This document shows, in pieces, positions 35,008 through 44,381 of a DNA stretch of 64,000 nucleotides. Each line of letters opens with the position of its first letter. Within the stretch, counting starts at the first letter, position 1. The stretch is from an uncultured Prevotella sp. (lineage in GTDB: Bacteria > Bacteroidota > Bacteroidia > Bacteroidales > Bacteroidaceae), in the NCBI GenBank assembly GCA_947170265.1, contig CAMVSV010000003.1, forward strand, positions 44,628 through 108,627. Direction: 5' to 3'. The notes under the pieces are model-generated. The model saw nothing but the letters and a program-made list of their open reading frames with translations, made no database searches and had not been told where the DNA came from. The translations under genes and the position numbers were made by a program.

Positions 35008-36705
35008 ATGGATTGGCTTATTAACTTATTCACTACAACAGACTCAGTGGCACATATAGTGTTGCTTTACTCCATTGTGATTGCTGTGGGTGTGTATCTG
35101 GGGAAATTGAAAATCGGAGGTATATCCTTAGGAGTTACCTTCGTGCTGTTTGCCGGAATACTTGCCGGGCACATAGGATTTACAGGTCCTACGGCTACCC
35201 TTACCTTTCTTCAAGATTTCGGACTCATCCTGTTTGTTTTCATGATTGGTCTTCAGGTTGGTCCAGGCTTTTTTGAAAGCTTCGGAGCTGCCGGCATACG
35301 CTTGAACATGTTGTCATGCATAGCCATATTACTCAATATTGGAGTAATGTTTGCATGCTACTACGCATTCTTCGATACAAGCAACCCCGTGAACTTACCC
35401 ATGATGGTAGGAACACTATATGGAGCTGTTACCAACACACCAGGTCTGGGTGCTGCAAACGAGGCTCTCAGCTCGGTGTTTCCCAATGGTGACGTTCCAT
35501 CAATAGCTTCCGGCTATGCTTGTGCTTACCCACTGGGTGTGCTTGGCATCATAGGGGCTACGCTTGCAATAAAATATATATGCAAGATAAAGTTCAATGA
35601 AGAAGAACAGGAGTTGCAGGCAAAAGAAGATGAGAACCCACACGAGAAGCCCCATGGCATGCATCTCAGAGTTGAAAACGCATTTATCACCGGCAGAACG
35701 CTGATGCAGATATGCGAATTCCTGAAGCGTGACATTGTATGCACACGACTGAAGCATGACGGGCAAATTGTTACACCAAACAGAGACACCAAGTTTGAAC
35801 TCAACGATGAGGTACAAGTGGTATGTGCTGAAGCAGATGCCGAAGCGGTGAAATCATTCATAGGTCCGGAGATAGAAGCAAACTGGAATATAGAGGACGA
35901 ACACCAGCCAATGATTTCAAAACGCATTGTCGTAACCAACTCTGCCATGAACGGAAAGACACTCGGAAAGATGCATTTCAGCAGTGTATACGGAGTCAAT
36001 GTTACACGCATAACACGTCAAGGCATGGACCTCTTCGCGTCAAGAAACCACCATTTCCATGTAGGTGACAAGATCATGGTTGTTGGTCCAGAAGACAATG
36101 TAAACAGAATAGCCGAAATAATGGGTAACAGCGTAAAGCGCCTCGACGCTCCCAATATTGCCACAATATTTGTAGGTATAATCGTCGGTATACTCTTCGG
36201 TAGCTTACCCATTGCCATACCTGGCATGCCAGTACCATTGAAACTTGGTCTCGCAGGTGGTCCACTCATAATAGCCATACTCATTGGCAGATTCGGACAT
36301 TTTGCAAAATTAGTTACCTATACCACCACCTCTGCAAATATGATGCTTCGTGAAATTGGTCTCGTGCTGTTTCTTGCAAGTGTCGGAATAAAAGCCGGTG
36401 CTGGTTTCTGGGATACCGTGGTTTCAGGAGATGGTCTTAAATATGTAGGAACAGGCTTTCTCATCACCATCATCCCAATACTCATTGTTGGAACCATAGC
36501 TCGCATGAAATACAAATTCAACTATTTCACCATCATGGGAATGCTTGCGGGAACATATACAGACCCACCAGCCTTGGCATATGCTAACAGCGTATGCAGT
36601 CGTGAGGCTCCTGCCATCGGTTATTCAACTGTTTATCCGTTAAGCATGTTCCTGAGAATATTCACCGCACAGATAATTGTATTGTTCTTCTGTGGGGCAA
36701 TGTAG
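35008..36705 (+). CDS. AspT/YidE-family transporter with RCK_C (TrkA-C) domains
   Basis: The 565-residue membrane protein has the two-half AspT layout: about five helices ([19 protein letters not shown] onward), a central soluble region of about 180 residues with two TrkA-C-like domains ([17 protein letters not shown] and [20 protein letters not shown]), then another set of helices. The family motif [16 protein letters not shown] in the first half is matched by [17 protein letters not shown] in the second. AspT is an aspartate:alanine exchanger; relatives such as YidE and YbjL have unknown or succinate-linked substrates. It has its own promoter and terminator. Confidence 0.92.
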   Translation: MDWLINLFTTTDSVAHIVLLYSIVIAVGVYLGKLKIGGISLGVTFVLFAGILAGHIGFTGPTATLTFLQDFGLILFVFMIGLQVGPGFFESFGAAGIRLNMLSCIAILLNIGVMFACYYAFFDTSNPVNLPMMVGTLYGAVTNTPGLGAANEALSSVFPNGDVPSIASGYACAYPLGVLGIIGATLAIKYICKIKFNEEEQELQAKEDENPHEKPHGMHLRVENAFITGRTLMQICEFLKRDIVCTRLKHDGQIVTPNRDTKFELNDEVQVVCAEADAEAVKSFIGPEIEANWNIEDEHQPMISKRIVVTNSAMNGKTLGKMHFSSVYGVNVTRITRQGMDLFASRNHHFHVGDKIMVVGPEDNVNRIAEIMGNSVKRLDAPNIATIFVGIIVGILFGSLPIAIPGMPVPLKLGLAGGPLIIAILIGRFGHFAKLVTYTTTSANMMLREIGLVLFLASVGIKAGAGFWDTVVSGDGLKYVGTGFLITIIPILIVGTIARMKYKFNYFTIMGMLAGTYTDPPALAYANSVCSREAPAIGYSTVYPLSMFLRIFTAQIIVLFFCGAM

Positions 36706-36730
36706 GAAAATAAAGAATGGGATAAAATCA

Positions 36731-36760
36731 ATTAAAGCTCGCTTCACAGCGAGCTTTAAT
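36731..36760 (+). terminator. Terminator after the AspT-like gene
   Basis: ATTAAAGCTCGC and GCGAGCTTTAAT form a perfect 12-bp stem with a 6-base loop, followed by TTAAATACTT. Between here and the array at 37122 (about 360 bp) the sequence is AT-rich with no gene I can support, apart from TGCATATATATACG at 37032. Confidence 0.85.
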
Positions 36761-37121
36761 TTAAATACTTACTAAAACTAAATTAACCACTAAAAAAACT
36801 ATTTTTATATCATTGTTGTGATATGTCCTTTATTACACCGCAAAGTTATCAATTTTCTTTATATGTATCAAAAATATTTTGTTAAAAACTGATTTTTTTT
36901 GCATTATTTTGCACTTAAAATGAACAGCTCTCCTTGCAATACTAAAGCAGATTAACCTCACAAGAAGAAGTTTTATGTAGGAACAAGCAACAAAAGCCTT
37001 ATATAACTTTAATTTCTGATATTCCACAATCTGCATATATATACGATTTGCAAATGTATATTCCCTTCCAAAAATTACCCTCATAACAAACTGATAATCA
37101 AGTGTTTGAAAGTTGCTTTTC

Positions 37122-37209
37122 AAAAGAGCCTCTTTTAGCGTGCAAAAGAGCCTCTTTTGGAAGGTAAAAGAGCCTCTTTCGTAACGCGAAAGTGGCACTT
37201 TCGTTTTCC
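37122..37209. repeat. Tandem palindrome array, 22-bp period (AAAAGAGCCTCTTTT type), copy 2
   Basis: Four units start at 37122, 37144, 37166 and 37188, 22 bp apart, with the same spacers (AGCGTGC, GGAAGGT, GTAACGC) as copy 1. The conserved block extends beyond the array: TGCATATATATACG begins 90 bp before it, as in copy 3, and ATGCACAA begins 131 bp after its first base (132 in copy 3). It lies in the 918-bp gap between the AspT-like gene and serS; bases 37210-37581 hold no supported gene. Confidence 0.92.
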
Positions 37210-37623
37210 GAATGTACGAAAAACGAATATAAGAGTACAAATTCGCATAAATATGCACAAACAACTTTCATATTTGATATGCGAATAATTCTCAAGAACA
37301 CAAATAATACAAAATTTCTTTTCATTTCATTAGCCTTACCGTGTAATTCCCATGTTTTTTTAAGTTTCATGATGCAATTCTATGTAAAAAAGAAGAAAGT
37401 AGGCTATAAAAGAGCAAGAGCAGAGCTAAACCAGCTTTGGACATGGTGAATATACATCCATCTCGGCTCTTTCTTAGGCAGAGTTGGTTTTCCACTAAAT
37501 AAGTTACCTGGAATTAATATCTATAGCAATGAGATTATGGATAAAAACTATGGGTAATTAGGCGTTTCAAAAAAAAACATGTAACTTTGCGGTTGAAAAA
37601 ACGTAATATAAAGTAACAAACTT

Positions 37624-38952
37624 ATGCTTACATTAAATCTCATCAAAAACGATACAGATAAGGTAGTCAGAGGATTGGAGAAAAAGCATTTCAAAAATGC
37701 TAAAGAGGCTATTGACAAAGTGCTGGAGATAGACAAAAAACGTCGCGAAGCCCAACAGGTCATGGATTTGAAAAAAGCTGAAAGCAACCAATTGTCTAAA
37801 ACGATAGGTCAGCTGATGAAAGAAGGCAAGCGAGACGAAGCTAATGAGATAAAAAATAAGGTATCTGACCTCAAAAAAGAAGAAAAGGAACAAAAAGAGA
37901 AAATGGAAGTGGCAGAAAAAGAGCTTGAAACCTTGCTTTGCCAGATTCCAAACATACCTTACGAAAATGTGCCAGAAGGCTCAGGTGCAAACGATAACCA
38001 CGTTGTGAAAAGTAACTTGTGTGAGTGTAAAGATGGAGACACCGTGGGAAATTGGACTGCAAAGCCAGAAAACAACGAAGCAAAGCTACCTCACTGGGAA
38101 CTTGCTAAGAAATATAACCTCATCGATTTTGACCTTGGAGTGAAAATTACAGGTGCAGGCTTCCCTGTTTATGTGGGAAAAGGGGCTCGTCTTCAGAGAG
38201 CTCTCATCAACTTCTTTCTTGACGAAGCACGCAAATCCGGATATACAGAATTAATGCCTCCCACCGTAGTGAATGCTGCCTCAGGATATGGCACAGGTCA
38301 GCTGCCCGATAAGGAAGGTCAGATGTATCATTGTGAGATAGACGACCTTTATCTCATACCTACTGCAGAAGTTCCCGTGACGAACATTTACCGTGACGTG
38401 ATAATTGATGAGAAGGATCTGCCTATCAAGAATTGCGCCTATACAGAATGTTTCCGCCGTGAAGCAGGCTCCTACGGTAAAGACGTAAGAGGATTGAACC
38501 GTCTTCACGAATTTTCAAAGATAGAGATTGTTAGGATAGATACTCCAGAGCATTCCAAAGAAAGCCATAAGGAGATGCTTGAACATGTAGAAGGATTGCT
38601 CAAGAAGCTGGAACTGCCATATAGAGTGCTCTTGCTTTGCGGAGGTGACCAATCGTTCACTTCTGCTATATGCTATGACTTCGAAGTTTATTCTGAAGCA
38701 CAAAACAGATGGCTTGAAGTTTCTTCAGTAAGCAATTTCGACACATATCAGGCCAACAGGTTGAAATGCCGTTATCGTCGTGCTGACAACAAGAAAATTG
38801 AACTATGTCATACACTCAATGGTTCGGCACTTGCTCTACCACGTATCGTAGCAGCTATAATAGAAAACAACCAGACACCCGAAGGCATAAGGGTACCTAA
38901 GGTTTTGGTTCCATACTGTGGTTTTGAGATGCTTGACGAGAAACCATTCTGA
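37624..38952 (+). CDS. serS: Seryl-tRNA synthetase
   Basis: The 442-residue class II synthetase charges tRNA-Ser with serine. The N-terminal coiled-coil arm that holds the tRNA is clear (VLEIDKKRREAQQVMDLKKA to EKEQKEKMEVAEKELETLL, residues about 35-105). The catalytic domain has the TAEVPVTN substrate segment, motif 2 as CFRREAGSYGKDVRG, and motif 3 near LPRIVAAIIENNQ. Length is typical. TAACTTTG at 37582-37589 is a likely -7 box. A strong hairpin ends the gene. Confidence 0.97.
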   Translation: MLTLNLIKNDTDKVVRGLEKKHFKNAKEAIDKVLEIDKKRREAQQVMDLKKAESNQLSKTIGQLMKEGKRDEANEIKNKVSDLKKEEKEQKEKMEVAEKELETLLCQIPNIPYENVPEGSGANDNHVVKSNLCECKDGDTVGNWTAKPENNEAKLPHWELAKKYNLIDFDLGVKITGAGFPVYVGKGARLQRALINFFLDEARKSGYTELMPPTVVNAASGYGTGQLPDKEGQMYHCEIDDLYLIPTAEVPVTNIYRDVIIDEKDLPIKNCAYTECFRREAGSYGKDVRGLNRLHEFSKIEIVRIDTPEHSKESHKEMLEHVEGLLKKLELPYRVLLLCGGDQSFTSAICYDFEVYSEAQNRWLEVSSVSNFDTYQANRLKCRYRRADNKKIELCHTLNGSALALPRIVAAIIENNQTPEGIRVPKVLVPYCGFEMLDEKPF

Positions 38953-38963
38953 TGGCCATCAAT

Positions 38964-39008
38964 AAAAAAATAGCAGTTACATGAAAGTGATGTAACTGCT
39001 ATTTTTTT
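38964..39008. terminator. Bidirectional terminator between serS and the HU-LysM gene
   Basis: An 18-bp perfect stem (38964-38981 with 38991-39008), with A7 on one side and T7 on the other, closes a 9-base loop between convergent genes. Confidence 0.92.
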
Positions 39009-39013
39009 ATTGA

Positions 39014-40243
39014 TTATTTTTGTTTCTTTAATTTCACTTTGGGTACTTTTAATTTCTGCCCTCCAGTAAGTTCATCGACACCATTCAGGACTTGAAAGTA
39101 TACCAGCATGTCGGCTCCAAGCGTTGCTCGGCAATACGAAGCCATGGTCTGTCCCTCACGAAGCGTTATAACAGTATCAATCCCAACGATATGATAAGCA
39201 CCATATTGAAGTCGTTTGTCACCATTAACAGCATCGAAATTGAAGACATTAGCGTCTTTTGGTGTTTTAAGAGTATCTTTCGAAGCATTTGCAACGTTGG
39301 CCATACTATCTACAGAAGTAGCAGCCACATCCTTGGAAAGTAAACTCTCATTGGCTATTGTGCCAGCATTGTGTCCCCATATGAAATAACCTATCAGCAG
39401 TCCAGCTGCGAGCATTAGCAAATAGATTGGGATATGAAAAAGCCAATTTCTTCTGCTCACTCGCGGTATTTGAGATTCTACATTCACGTCTTCAGACTCT
39501 TCATTTTCTCCATTTAACATAAGTTTTTCAGCTGATGATGACGTTGCTCCATTGAGTGCCACTATATCAACAATACTGTTGTCATGAGTTTCATCTTCAG
39601 TATCATTACTTTCTACATCATCGTTACTTAAATCATCAGAAGGTTTAGTATCTTCAACTTGCGCTGATGGTGTTTGTTCACAATCTTGAGAGTTTATGTT
39701 CACTGTTGAAGAGCCTTCTTCCTGAATAATTTCCTCGCCTACAAATGAAGCATCAGTTTCGCCATCTGCCGTTTTTGCATCGGCATCCAACTCTGTTTTT
39801 ATATTTTCTGAAATTACTTCATTGCCAGTTTCAACCAATGGTTCTTCAGGAGACTCATCATCGCTTACTGTTGATTGTGCTGAAGATTTTAAATCTTCTT
39901 CCATGTCACTAAACGTTACACCATCTTTAAGTGGAACGGTTTCAAAATGAGCAAAGGGTTTATTTATACGTTCGCGCATGGTTGCATCAGCAGTAAAGCT
40001 CACCTTCGCATGCTGTTCTATCACATGCCTCTCTCCTGTTTTAATGTTGATGCTCTCTCTCGGCTTTACAGTCGTAACCTTAAAGCTACCTAATCCTTTG
40101 ACCTTAACGAGCTCATCAGTATCAAGTCCGTTACTTATCACGTTGAACATGTCAGATATAAACTGCTCAACAGCCTTCTTACCCAGACGGTGTTTCTTTG
40201 ACACACCATCAGCTAAATCGTGAATAGTAATTTTTTCCATCAC
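39014..40243 (-). CDS. HU-domain protein with acidic linker, membrane helix and LysM-like tail
   Basis: The 409-residue protein has an HU/IHF-like DNA-binding domain at residues 1-95 (GLGSFKVTTVKPRESINIKT), a long Asp/Glu/Ser-rich linker (about 110-255), one membrane helix at about 267-290 (IPIYLLMLAAGLLIGYFIW) preceded by Arg residues (RVSRRNW), and a C-terminal domain of about 60 residues (LREGQTMASYCRATLGADML and VLNGVDELTGGQKLKVPK) that resembles LysM. The positive-inside rule places HU in the cytoplasm and the tail in the periplasm, so it could link DNA to the cell wall. Its start overlaps the stop of the small HU gene by 4 bases. Confidence 0.85.
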   Translation of the reverse strand: MMEKITIHDLADGVSKKHRLGKKAVEQFISDMFNVISNGLDTDELVKVKGLGSFKVTTVKPRESINIKTGERHVIEQHAKVSFTADATMRERINKPFAHFETVPLKDGVTFSDMEEDLKSSAQSTVSDDESPEEPLVETGNEVISENIKTELDADAKTADGETDASFVGEEIIQEEGSSTVNINSQDCEQTPSAQVEDTKPSDDLSNDDVESNDTEDETHDNSIVDIVALNGATSSSAEKLMLNGENEESEDVNVESQIPRVSRRNWLFHIPIYLLMLAAGLLIGYFIWGHNAGTIANESLLSKDVAATSVDSMANVANASKDTLKTPKDANVFNFDAVNGDKRLQYGAYHIVGIDTVITLREGQTMASYCRATLGADMLVYFQVLNGVDELTGGQKLKVPKVKLKKQK

Positions 40244-40527
40244 ACCTCTCCTCCATTCTTTAGTCGTTCCTTAATGCTTGAAGTTGGTTTGAAGTTCAAA
40301 ACAAGTTTGGGAGGAACGAGAAAGCGCTCACCCGTGGACGGACTAACCATCACCCTTTCAAGACGTTTCTTCACTTCAAATGCCCCAAACCCGTTTATGG
40401 CAACGGTCTTGCCACTTTCCAACTGCTTAACCATAGATGCCAGCACGCTACGCACCAGCTTTTGTGTGTCTTCTACAGAATAGCCACTTTCGTTGGCAAG
40501 CTTGTTGATAAATTCTTTATTGTTCAT
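40240..40527 (-). CDS. HU-family DNA-binding protein
   Basis: The 95-residue protein is an HU/IHF-type nucleoid protein: MNNKEFINKLANESGYSVED is the helical dimerisation part, GKTVAINGFGAFEVKKR the beta saddle, and GERFLVPPKLVLNFKPTSS the DNA-gripping arm. It binds and bends DNA as a dimer. It lies directly upstream of the larger membrane-linked HU gene with a 4-base overlap (ATGA type), so the two are co-translated and may form mixed dimers. It is 15 bp downstream of rimO on the same strand. Confidence 0.95.
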   Translation of the reverse strand: MNNKEFINKLANESGYSVEDTQKLVRSVLASMVKQLESGKTVAINGFGAFEVKKRLERVMVSPSTGERFLVPPKLVLNFKPTSSIKERLKNGGEV

Positions 40528-40542
40528 GTTTCAGACTTTATT

Positions 40543-41856
40543 TCATTTTGTAACAACTTTACCATACAAATCAAACTCTTCCGCATCGGTAATGAGTACA
40601 TCATAGAAATTACCGATTTCCAGTCTCCCTTCTGATGAAGGAATCAAGACTTCGGTGTCAACCTCCGGTGAACTATACTGAGTACGTCCCACATAGTAAT
40701 CACCTTCTTCATAGTCTATCACAACTTTGTGTATCTTTCCAATCTGAGAAGCTTCAAATTCAGCACTAATACCTTGCTGCAAACGCATGAGTGCGTTGAG
40801 TCGGGCTTGTTTGACATCATCTGGCACATCATCCTTGTAATGTAATGCACTATATGTGCCTTCCTCTTCAGAATAAATGAAAGCTCCCATACGCTCAAAC
40901 CTTGTTTCCTTTACAAAGTCCAAGAGTTCCTGGAAATCTGCATCTGTCTCACCGGGAAATCCAACCATAAGAGTTGTTCTTAGACATATTTCCGGTACAC
41001 GTTCACGAATCGTCCGTATGAGCCTAATCGTCTCTTCTTTAGTAACATTTCTATGCATACGTTCCAGCATATTGTCAGAAATATGCTGAATAGCTAAATC
41101 CAGATAATGGCACACGTTACTCTTTTCACGTATCACATCCAAAAGTTCCAAGGGAAACTGGTTTGGATAAGCGTAATGCAGGCGTATCCATTCAACTCCT
41201 GGAATGTCTGACATTTTTGAGATAAGTTCAGCAATATGTCGATGTCCATCAATGTCAACTCCGTAATATGTGAGCTCTTGCTCCATCACCTGAAATTCCT
41301 TTACACCAATACTTACCAGCCATCTCACCTCTTCAAGGATTTCATTCATTGGACGGCTAATGTGCTTGCCTGTAATCAACGGTATGGCGCAGTATGCACA
41401 ATGTCTGTCACAACCCTCAGCTATTTTCAGATATGCGTAATGTGACGGGGTGATAAGCGAACGTTGGTAGCCACAATAACAGGGTTTTGCCTCTTCCGAC
41501 AAATCGCCTACGAGTGACTTCCAGTCAAACTTGCCATAAAACTTATCTACCTCAGGTACTTCAGTTTCCAGTTCCTTACGGTATCGTTCCGACAAGCATC
41601 CCATTACAAATATTTTTTTTATGCGTCCTTCTTTCTTCAGCTGGACAAAGTCCATTATTGTCTGTATGCTCTCTTCTTTTGCATCACCAATAAACCCACA
41701 TGTGTTCACCACAACTATGTCTCCTCTCTTCACGTCATGGTTATCGTGACTACATTCATAGCCTGCGAGTTCAAATTGTTTCATCAGAAGCTCTGTATCA
41801 ACTAAATTCTTAGAGCATCCCAACGTGAAAATATCAACCCTTTTCTTCATATTCAC
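40543..41856 (-). CDS. rimO: Ribosomal protein S12 methylthiotransferase
   Basis: The 437-residue radical-SAM enzyme adds a methylthio group to an Asp of ribosomal protein S12. The N-terminal UPF0004 domain has its three cluster cysteines C14, C53 and C87; the radical-SAM motif is C149, C153, C156 (GCDRHCAYCAIP); a TRAM domain follows at the C-terminus (EVLIPSSEGRLEIGNFYDVL). TLGCSKNLVD near the start is the RimO form of the motif, which separates it from MiaB. The start could be codon 1 or codon 3. It lies between ftsY and the HU pair, all on the minus strand. Confidence 0.95.
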   Translation of the reverse strand: MNMKKRVDIFTLGCSKNLVDTELLMKQFELAGYECSHDNHDVKRGDIVVVNTCGFIGDAKEESIQTIMDFVQLKKEGRIKKIFVMGCLSERYRKELETEVPEVDKFYGKFDWKSLVGDLSEEAKPCYCGYQRSLITPSHYAYLKIAEGCDRHCAYCAIPLITGKHISRPMNEILEEVRWLVSIGVKEFQVMEQELTYYGVDIDGHRHIAELISKMSDIPGVEWIRLHYAYPNQFPLELLDVIREKSNVCHYLDLAIQHISDNMLERMHRNVTKEETIRLIRTIRERVPEICLRTTLMVGFPGETDADFQELLDFVKETRFERMGAFIYSEEEGTYSALHYKDDVPDDVKQARLNALMRLQQGISAEFEASQIGKIHKVVIDYEEGDYYVGRTQYSSPEVDTEVLIPSSEGRLEIGNFYDVLITDAEEFDLYGKVVTK

Positions 41857-41894
41857 CTAAGAGCATAATTCCATAATACATCGGCAAGTATTGT

Positions 41895-42845
41895 TTAACC
41901 GAACAGAGATGCTACAAATTGTTGCTTGTCAAACAGCTGCAAATCCTCCATGCCCTCGCCAAGACCAATATATTTAACAGGAACCTTTAGCTGGTCACTT
42001 ATGCCAATTACTACACCACCTTTGGCCGTTCCGTCAAGTTTGGTTATTGCAAGAGAGGTTATCTGTGTGACAGCAGAAAACTGTTTAGCTTGTTCAAAGG
42101 CATTCTGCCCTGTTGAACCATCAAGGACCAACATAACCTCATCAGGAGCTTCTGGCATGACCTTTTTCATCACGTCCTTAATCTTCTTGAGCTCGTTCAT
42201 AAGTCCTACTTTGTTATGTAATCTTCCAGCTGTGTCTATGATAACTACATCTGCGTCATTTGCCTTGGCAGAACTAATAGTATCAAAAGCAACGGATGCT
42301 GGGTCGGCTCCCATCTTCTGCTTTATTACGGGAACTCCAACCCTATCTCCCCATATACATATCTGTTCAACTGCAGCAGCCCTGAACGTATCTGCTGCAC
42401 CTAAGAATACTTTCTTTCCAGCTTGCTTAAACTGCCATGCAAGTTTACCTATAGTTGTTGTCTTTCCTACTCCATTTACTCCCACTACCAGTATCACATA
42501 AGGTTTATGATCATTTGGGAGTTCCCAACTACCATTATCAGAAGTATTGTTTTCTGTTAGCAACTTGGCAATTTCATCACGAAGGATAGCATTGAGTTCA
42601 GACGTTGACACATACTTATCTCTTGCAACTCTCTGTTCTATGCGTTCTATAATCTTTATGGTAGTGTCAACACCAACATCAGATGTTATCAATATCTCCT
42701 CAAGATCATCAAGTACTTCATCATCAACCTTTGACTTTCCAGCCACCGCACGAGATATCTTCGAGAAAACACTTTCTTTCGTTTTCTCCAGACCTTTATC
42801 CAAAGTCTCTTTCTTATTTTTATTAAATAGTCCGAAAAATCCCAT
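41895..42845 (-). CDS. ftsY: Signal recognition particle receptor FtsY
   Basis: The 316-residue SRP-type GTPase brings ribosomes with membrane-protein chains to the Sec translocon. A short N domain (residues about 25-95) precedes the G domain: G1 GVNGVGKTT at 122-130, the SRP-GTPase insert LGAADTFRAAAVEQ, G3 DTAGR and G4 TKLDGTAKGG. There is almost no acidic A domain, which is usual for short Bacteroidota FtsY. The promoter pair is at 42922-42952. It heads a minus-strand run with rimO and the HU genes (38 bp gap). Confidence 0.97.
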   Translation of the reverse strand: MGFFGLFNKNKKETLDKGLEKTKESVFSKISRAVAGKSKVDDEVLDDLEEILITSDVGVDTTIKIIERIEQRVARDKYVSTSELNAILRDEIAKLLTENNTSDNGSWELPNDHKPYVILVVGVNGVGKTTTIGKLAWQFKQAGKKVFLGAADTFRAAAVEQICIWGDRVGVPVIKQKMGADPASVAFDTISSAKANDADVVIIDTAGRLHNKVGLMNELKKIKDVMKKVMPEAPDEVMLVLDGSTGQNAFEQAKQFSAVTQITSLAITKLDGTAKGGVVIGISDQLKVPVKYIGLGEGMEDLQLFDKQQFVASLFG

Positions 42846-42921
42846 AATTAAGCATCAAAATAATATTCTATCAAAGAAAAGTGTGACATGCGAGAGTTTA
42901 CACATTATATATTGTGGTTTG

Positions 42922-42952
42922 CAAATTTACAAAAAATATCCTTTTCACCAAA
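42922..42952 (-). promoter_or_regulatory. Predicted promoter of ftsY
   Basis: On the minus strand TTTG (42952-42949), 19 bp and TAAATTTG (42929-42922) fit the consensus, 77 bp before the ATG. Confidence 0.6.
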
Positions 42953-43044
42953 ATAAACTAATTATGAAACGTTTAACCACTGCCTACGATTACCTGCGAT
43001 TAATATATTTGGAAAAACATTTCAAGGACGATACCAATAATAAA

Positions 43045-43075
43045 AAAGACCGTAGCAGAAATCGCTACGGTCTTT
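43045..43075 (-). terminator. Terminator of the rpmB-rpmG-DUF4295 operon
   Basis: AAAGACCGTAGC (43045-43056) pairs with GCTACGGTCTTT (43064-43075), with T-rich sequence beyond on the minus strand. It lies 20 bp after the DUF4295 stop. Confidence 0.85.
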
Positions 43076-43094
43076 CTTTATGTATACTTTCAAA

Positions 43095-43253
43095 TTAGTT
43101 CTTGAAGAAATCCTTAACAGCCTCATTAGGTACCATCTGCTCATCAAAGATATAAGCTCCGGTCTTAGGGCTTTTAACCATTTTAATTACTTTGGAATAT
43201 GCGCGACCGTCCGTTTTTCCTTCTTGGAGGGTAGCAACCGCTTTCTTTGCCAT
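43095..43253 (-). CDS. DUF4295 small protein (ribosomal-operon associated)
   Basis: A 52-residue basic protein starting MAKKAVATLQEGKTDGRAYS and ending in MVPNEAVKDFFKN. It matches the DUF4295 family, which is restricted to Bacteroidota and regularly follows rpmB and rpmG as here. The third gene of the operon, it starts 20 bp after rpmG. Position and basic composition suggest a ribosome-linked protein, but its function is not known. Confidence 0.92.
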   Translation of the reverse strand: MAKKAVATLQEGKTDGRAYSKVIKMVKSPKTGAYIFDEQMVPNEAVKDFFKN

Positions 43254-43273
43254 GTCTTATTGCGTTTAAAGTA

Positions 43274-43465
43274 TTACTTAATCTCCTTATGAACGGTCAT
43301 TCTCTTAAGGATAGGATTATATTTCTTAAGCTCCAAACGTTCTGGAGTGTTTTTACGATTCTTTGTCGTAATGTAACGGCTTGTTCCAGGAAGACCGCTG
43401 TTTTTCATTTCGGTACATTCGAGGATAACCTGCACTCTGTTGCCTTTTGCTTTCTTAGATGCCAT
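43274..43465 (-). CDS. rpmG: 50S ribosomal protein L33
   Basis: The 63-residue basic protein has the L33 pattern ([54 protein letters not shown]). The zinc-binding CxxC pairs of some L33 forms are absent (only one Cys remains), so it is the zinc-free C-minus type. It lies 5 bp after rpmB and 20 bp before DUF4295, in one operon. Confidence 0.97.
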   Translation of the reverse strand: MASKKAKGNRVQVILECTEMKNSGLPGTSRYITTKNRKNTPERLELKKYNPILKRMTVHKEIK

Positions 43466-43470
43466 ATGAC

Positions 43471-43734
43471 TTAATCTCCTATCACTTTAATGTCTTTCCA
43501 ATCTACATAACCCTTGGCAACAGCCTGCTTCAGCGCAGCATCAAGACCAACCTTGTTAATCATGCGCAGACCTGCAGCACTAATCTTAAGGCGAATCCAG
43601 CACTGTTCTTCTACATAATAGAACTTCTTGCTGAACAGGTTTACGTCAAAGCGTCTCTTTGTGCGGTGCTTTGAGTGAGACACATTGTTACCAATCTGTG
43701 CCTTCTTTCCTGTAATCTGACAAACTTTAGACAT
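43471..43734 (-). CDS. rpmB: 50S ribosomal protein L28
   Basis: The 87-residue protein has L28 features: [20 protein letters not shown] then [20 protein letters not shown], with a C-terminal [10 protein letters not shown]. Length and charge are normal. It is the first gene of the operon with rpmG and DUF4295, behind a promoter at 43786-43816. Confidence 0.97.
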   Translation of the reverse strand: MSKVCQITGKKAQIGNNVSHSKHRTKRRFDVNLFSKKFYYVEEQCWIRLKISAAGLRMINKVGLDAALKQAVAKGYVDWKDIKVIGD

Positions 43735-43785
43735 TTCTATCTACTTTTTTGTAATCGTTAATTGATACCTATTCCAAACAGGGTG

Positions 43786-43816
43786 CAAAATTACATATTT
43801 TTCTTTGAACAGCAAA
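43786..43816 (-). promoter_or_regulatory. Predicted promoter of the rpmB operon
   Basis: On the minus strand TTTG (43816-43813), 19 bp and TAATTTTG (43793-43786) match the consensus, 52 bp before the rpmB ATG. Confidence 0.65.
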
Positions 43817-43866
43817 ATATTTCCAAAAATAATCTATTGTTTTAATATTTTTTTGCCATTCTTGTA

Positions 43867-44379
43867 TCATTCTTCATCTTTTGCCTCTACTTTTTGGTCA
43901 TTGAGAAAGTCCAGAAACAGTCTCAACGCCTTGCTTGTGGCAATAGCAAGATTAATATCTCTTCCAAAGTCTTCTTGAAGTTTCATGGTGACGATATTGT
44001 CTGCCGTTCCACATGCTATCCAAATTGTTCCTACAGGTATTTCTGATGTACCCCCACCAGGACCAGCAAAACCTGTTGATGCTATTGCATAGTTAACACC
44101 GAGGGTTTCCACAGCACCCTTCACCATCTGGCGTGCCACTTCCTCGTCAACAGCAGTGTTTGTTTCTATCAACTGTCCGTCAACACCCAATATACGCTCC
44201 TTTATTTCATCCGAATAGCAAATAATACCTCCCTTGAAATAGTTGGAAGCTCCGGGAATGGCTATCAGTCCCTCAGCTATTCGTCCTCCAGTACAGCTCT
44301 CCGCTGTTCCTACTGTAAGATTGGAGTCATATAGAATATCACCAATTTCTCTACTTATAATTTTATCTTCGAATACCAT
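43867..44379 (-). CDS. pncC: CinA-like nicotinamide-nucleotide amidohydrolase
   Basis: The 170-residue protein is a stand-alone CinA C-terminal domain: TVGTAESCTGGRIAEGLIAI then PGASNYFKGGIICYSDEIKE, and YAIASTGFAGPGGGT with a following PVGTIWIAC. Such enzymes deamidate nicotinamide mononucleotide to recycle NAD. The N-terminal domain of full CinA is absent, as in PncC/YgaD. It starts 2 bp after tsaD ends, so the two are one transcript. Enzymatic identity rests on family similarity. Confidence 0.92.
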   Translation of the reverse strand: MVFEDKIISREIGDILYDSNLTVGTAESCTGGRIAEGLIAIPGASNYFKGGIICYSDEIKERILGVDGQLIETNTAVDEEVARQMVKGAVETLGVNYAIASTGFAGPGGGTSEIPVGTIWIACGTADNIVTMKLQEDFGRDINLAIATSKALRLFLDFLNDQKVEAKDEE

Positions 44380-44381
44380 AG

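Noticed and set aside
37192..37449. Plus-strand 85-codon frame after the second array
   Set aside because: It begins within the last palindrome unit, is rich in Asn, Lys and Phe as expected for AT-rich DNA, and has no signal peptide or known motif.
37408..37494. Possible hairpin before serS (AAAGAGC/CTCTTT and AAACCAG/GTTGGTTT words)
   Set aside because: The two pairings cross rather than nest and each has mismatches; no convincing structure.
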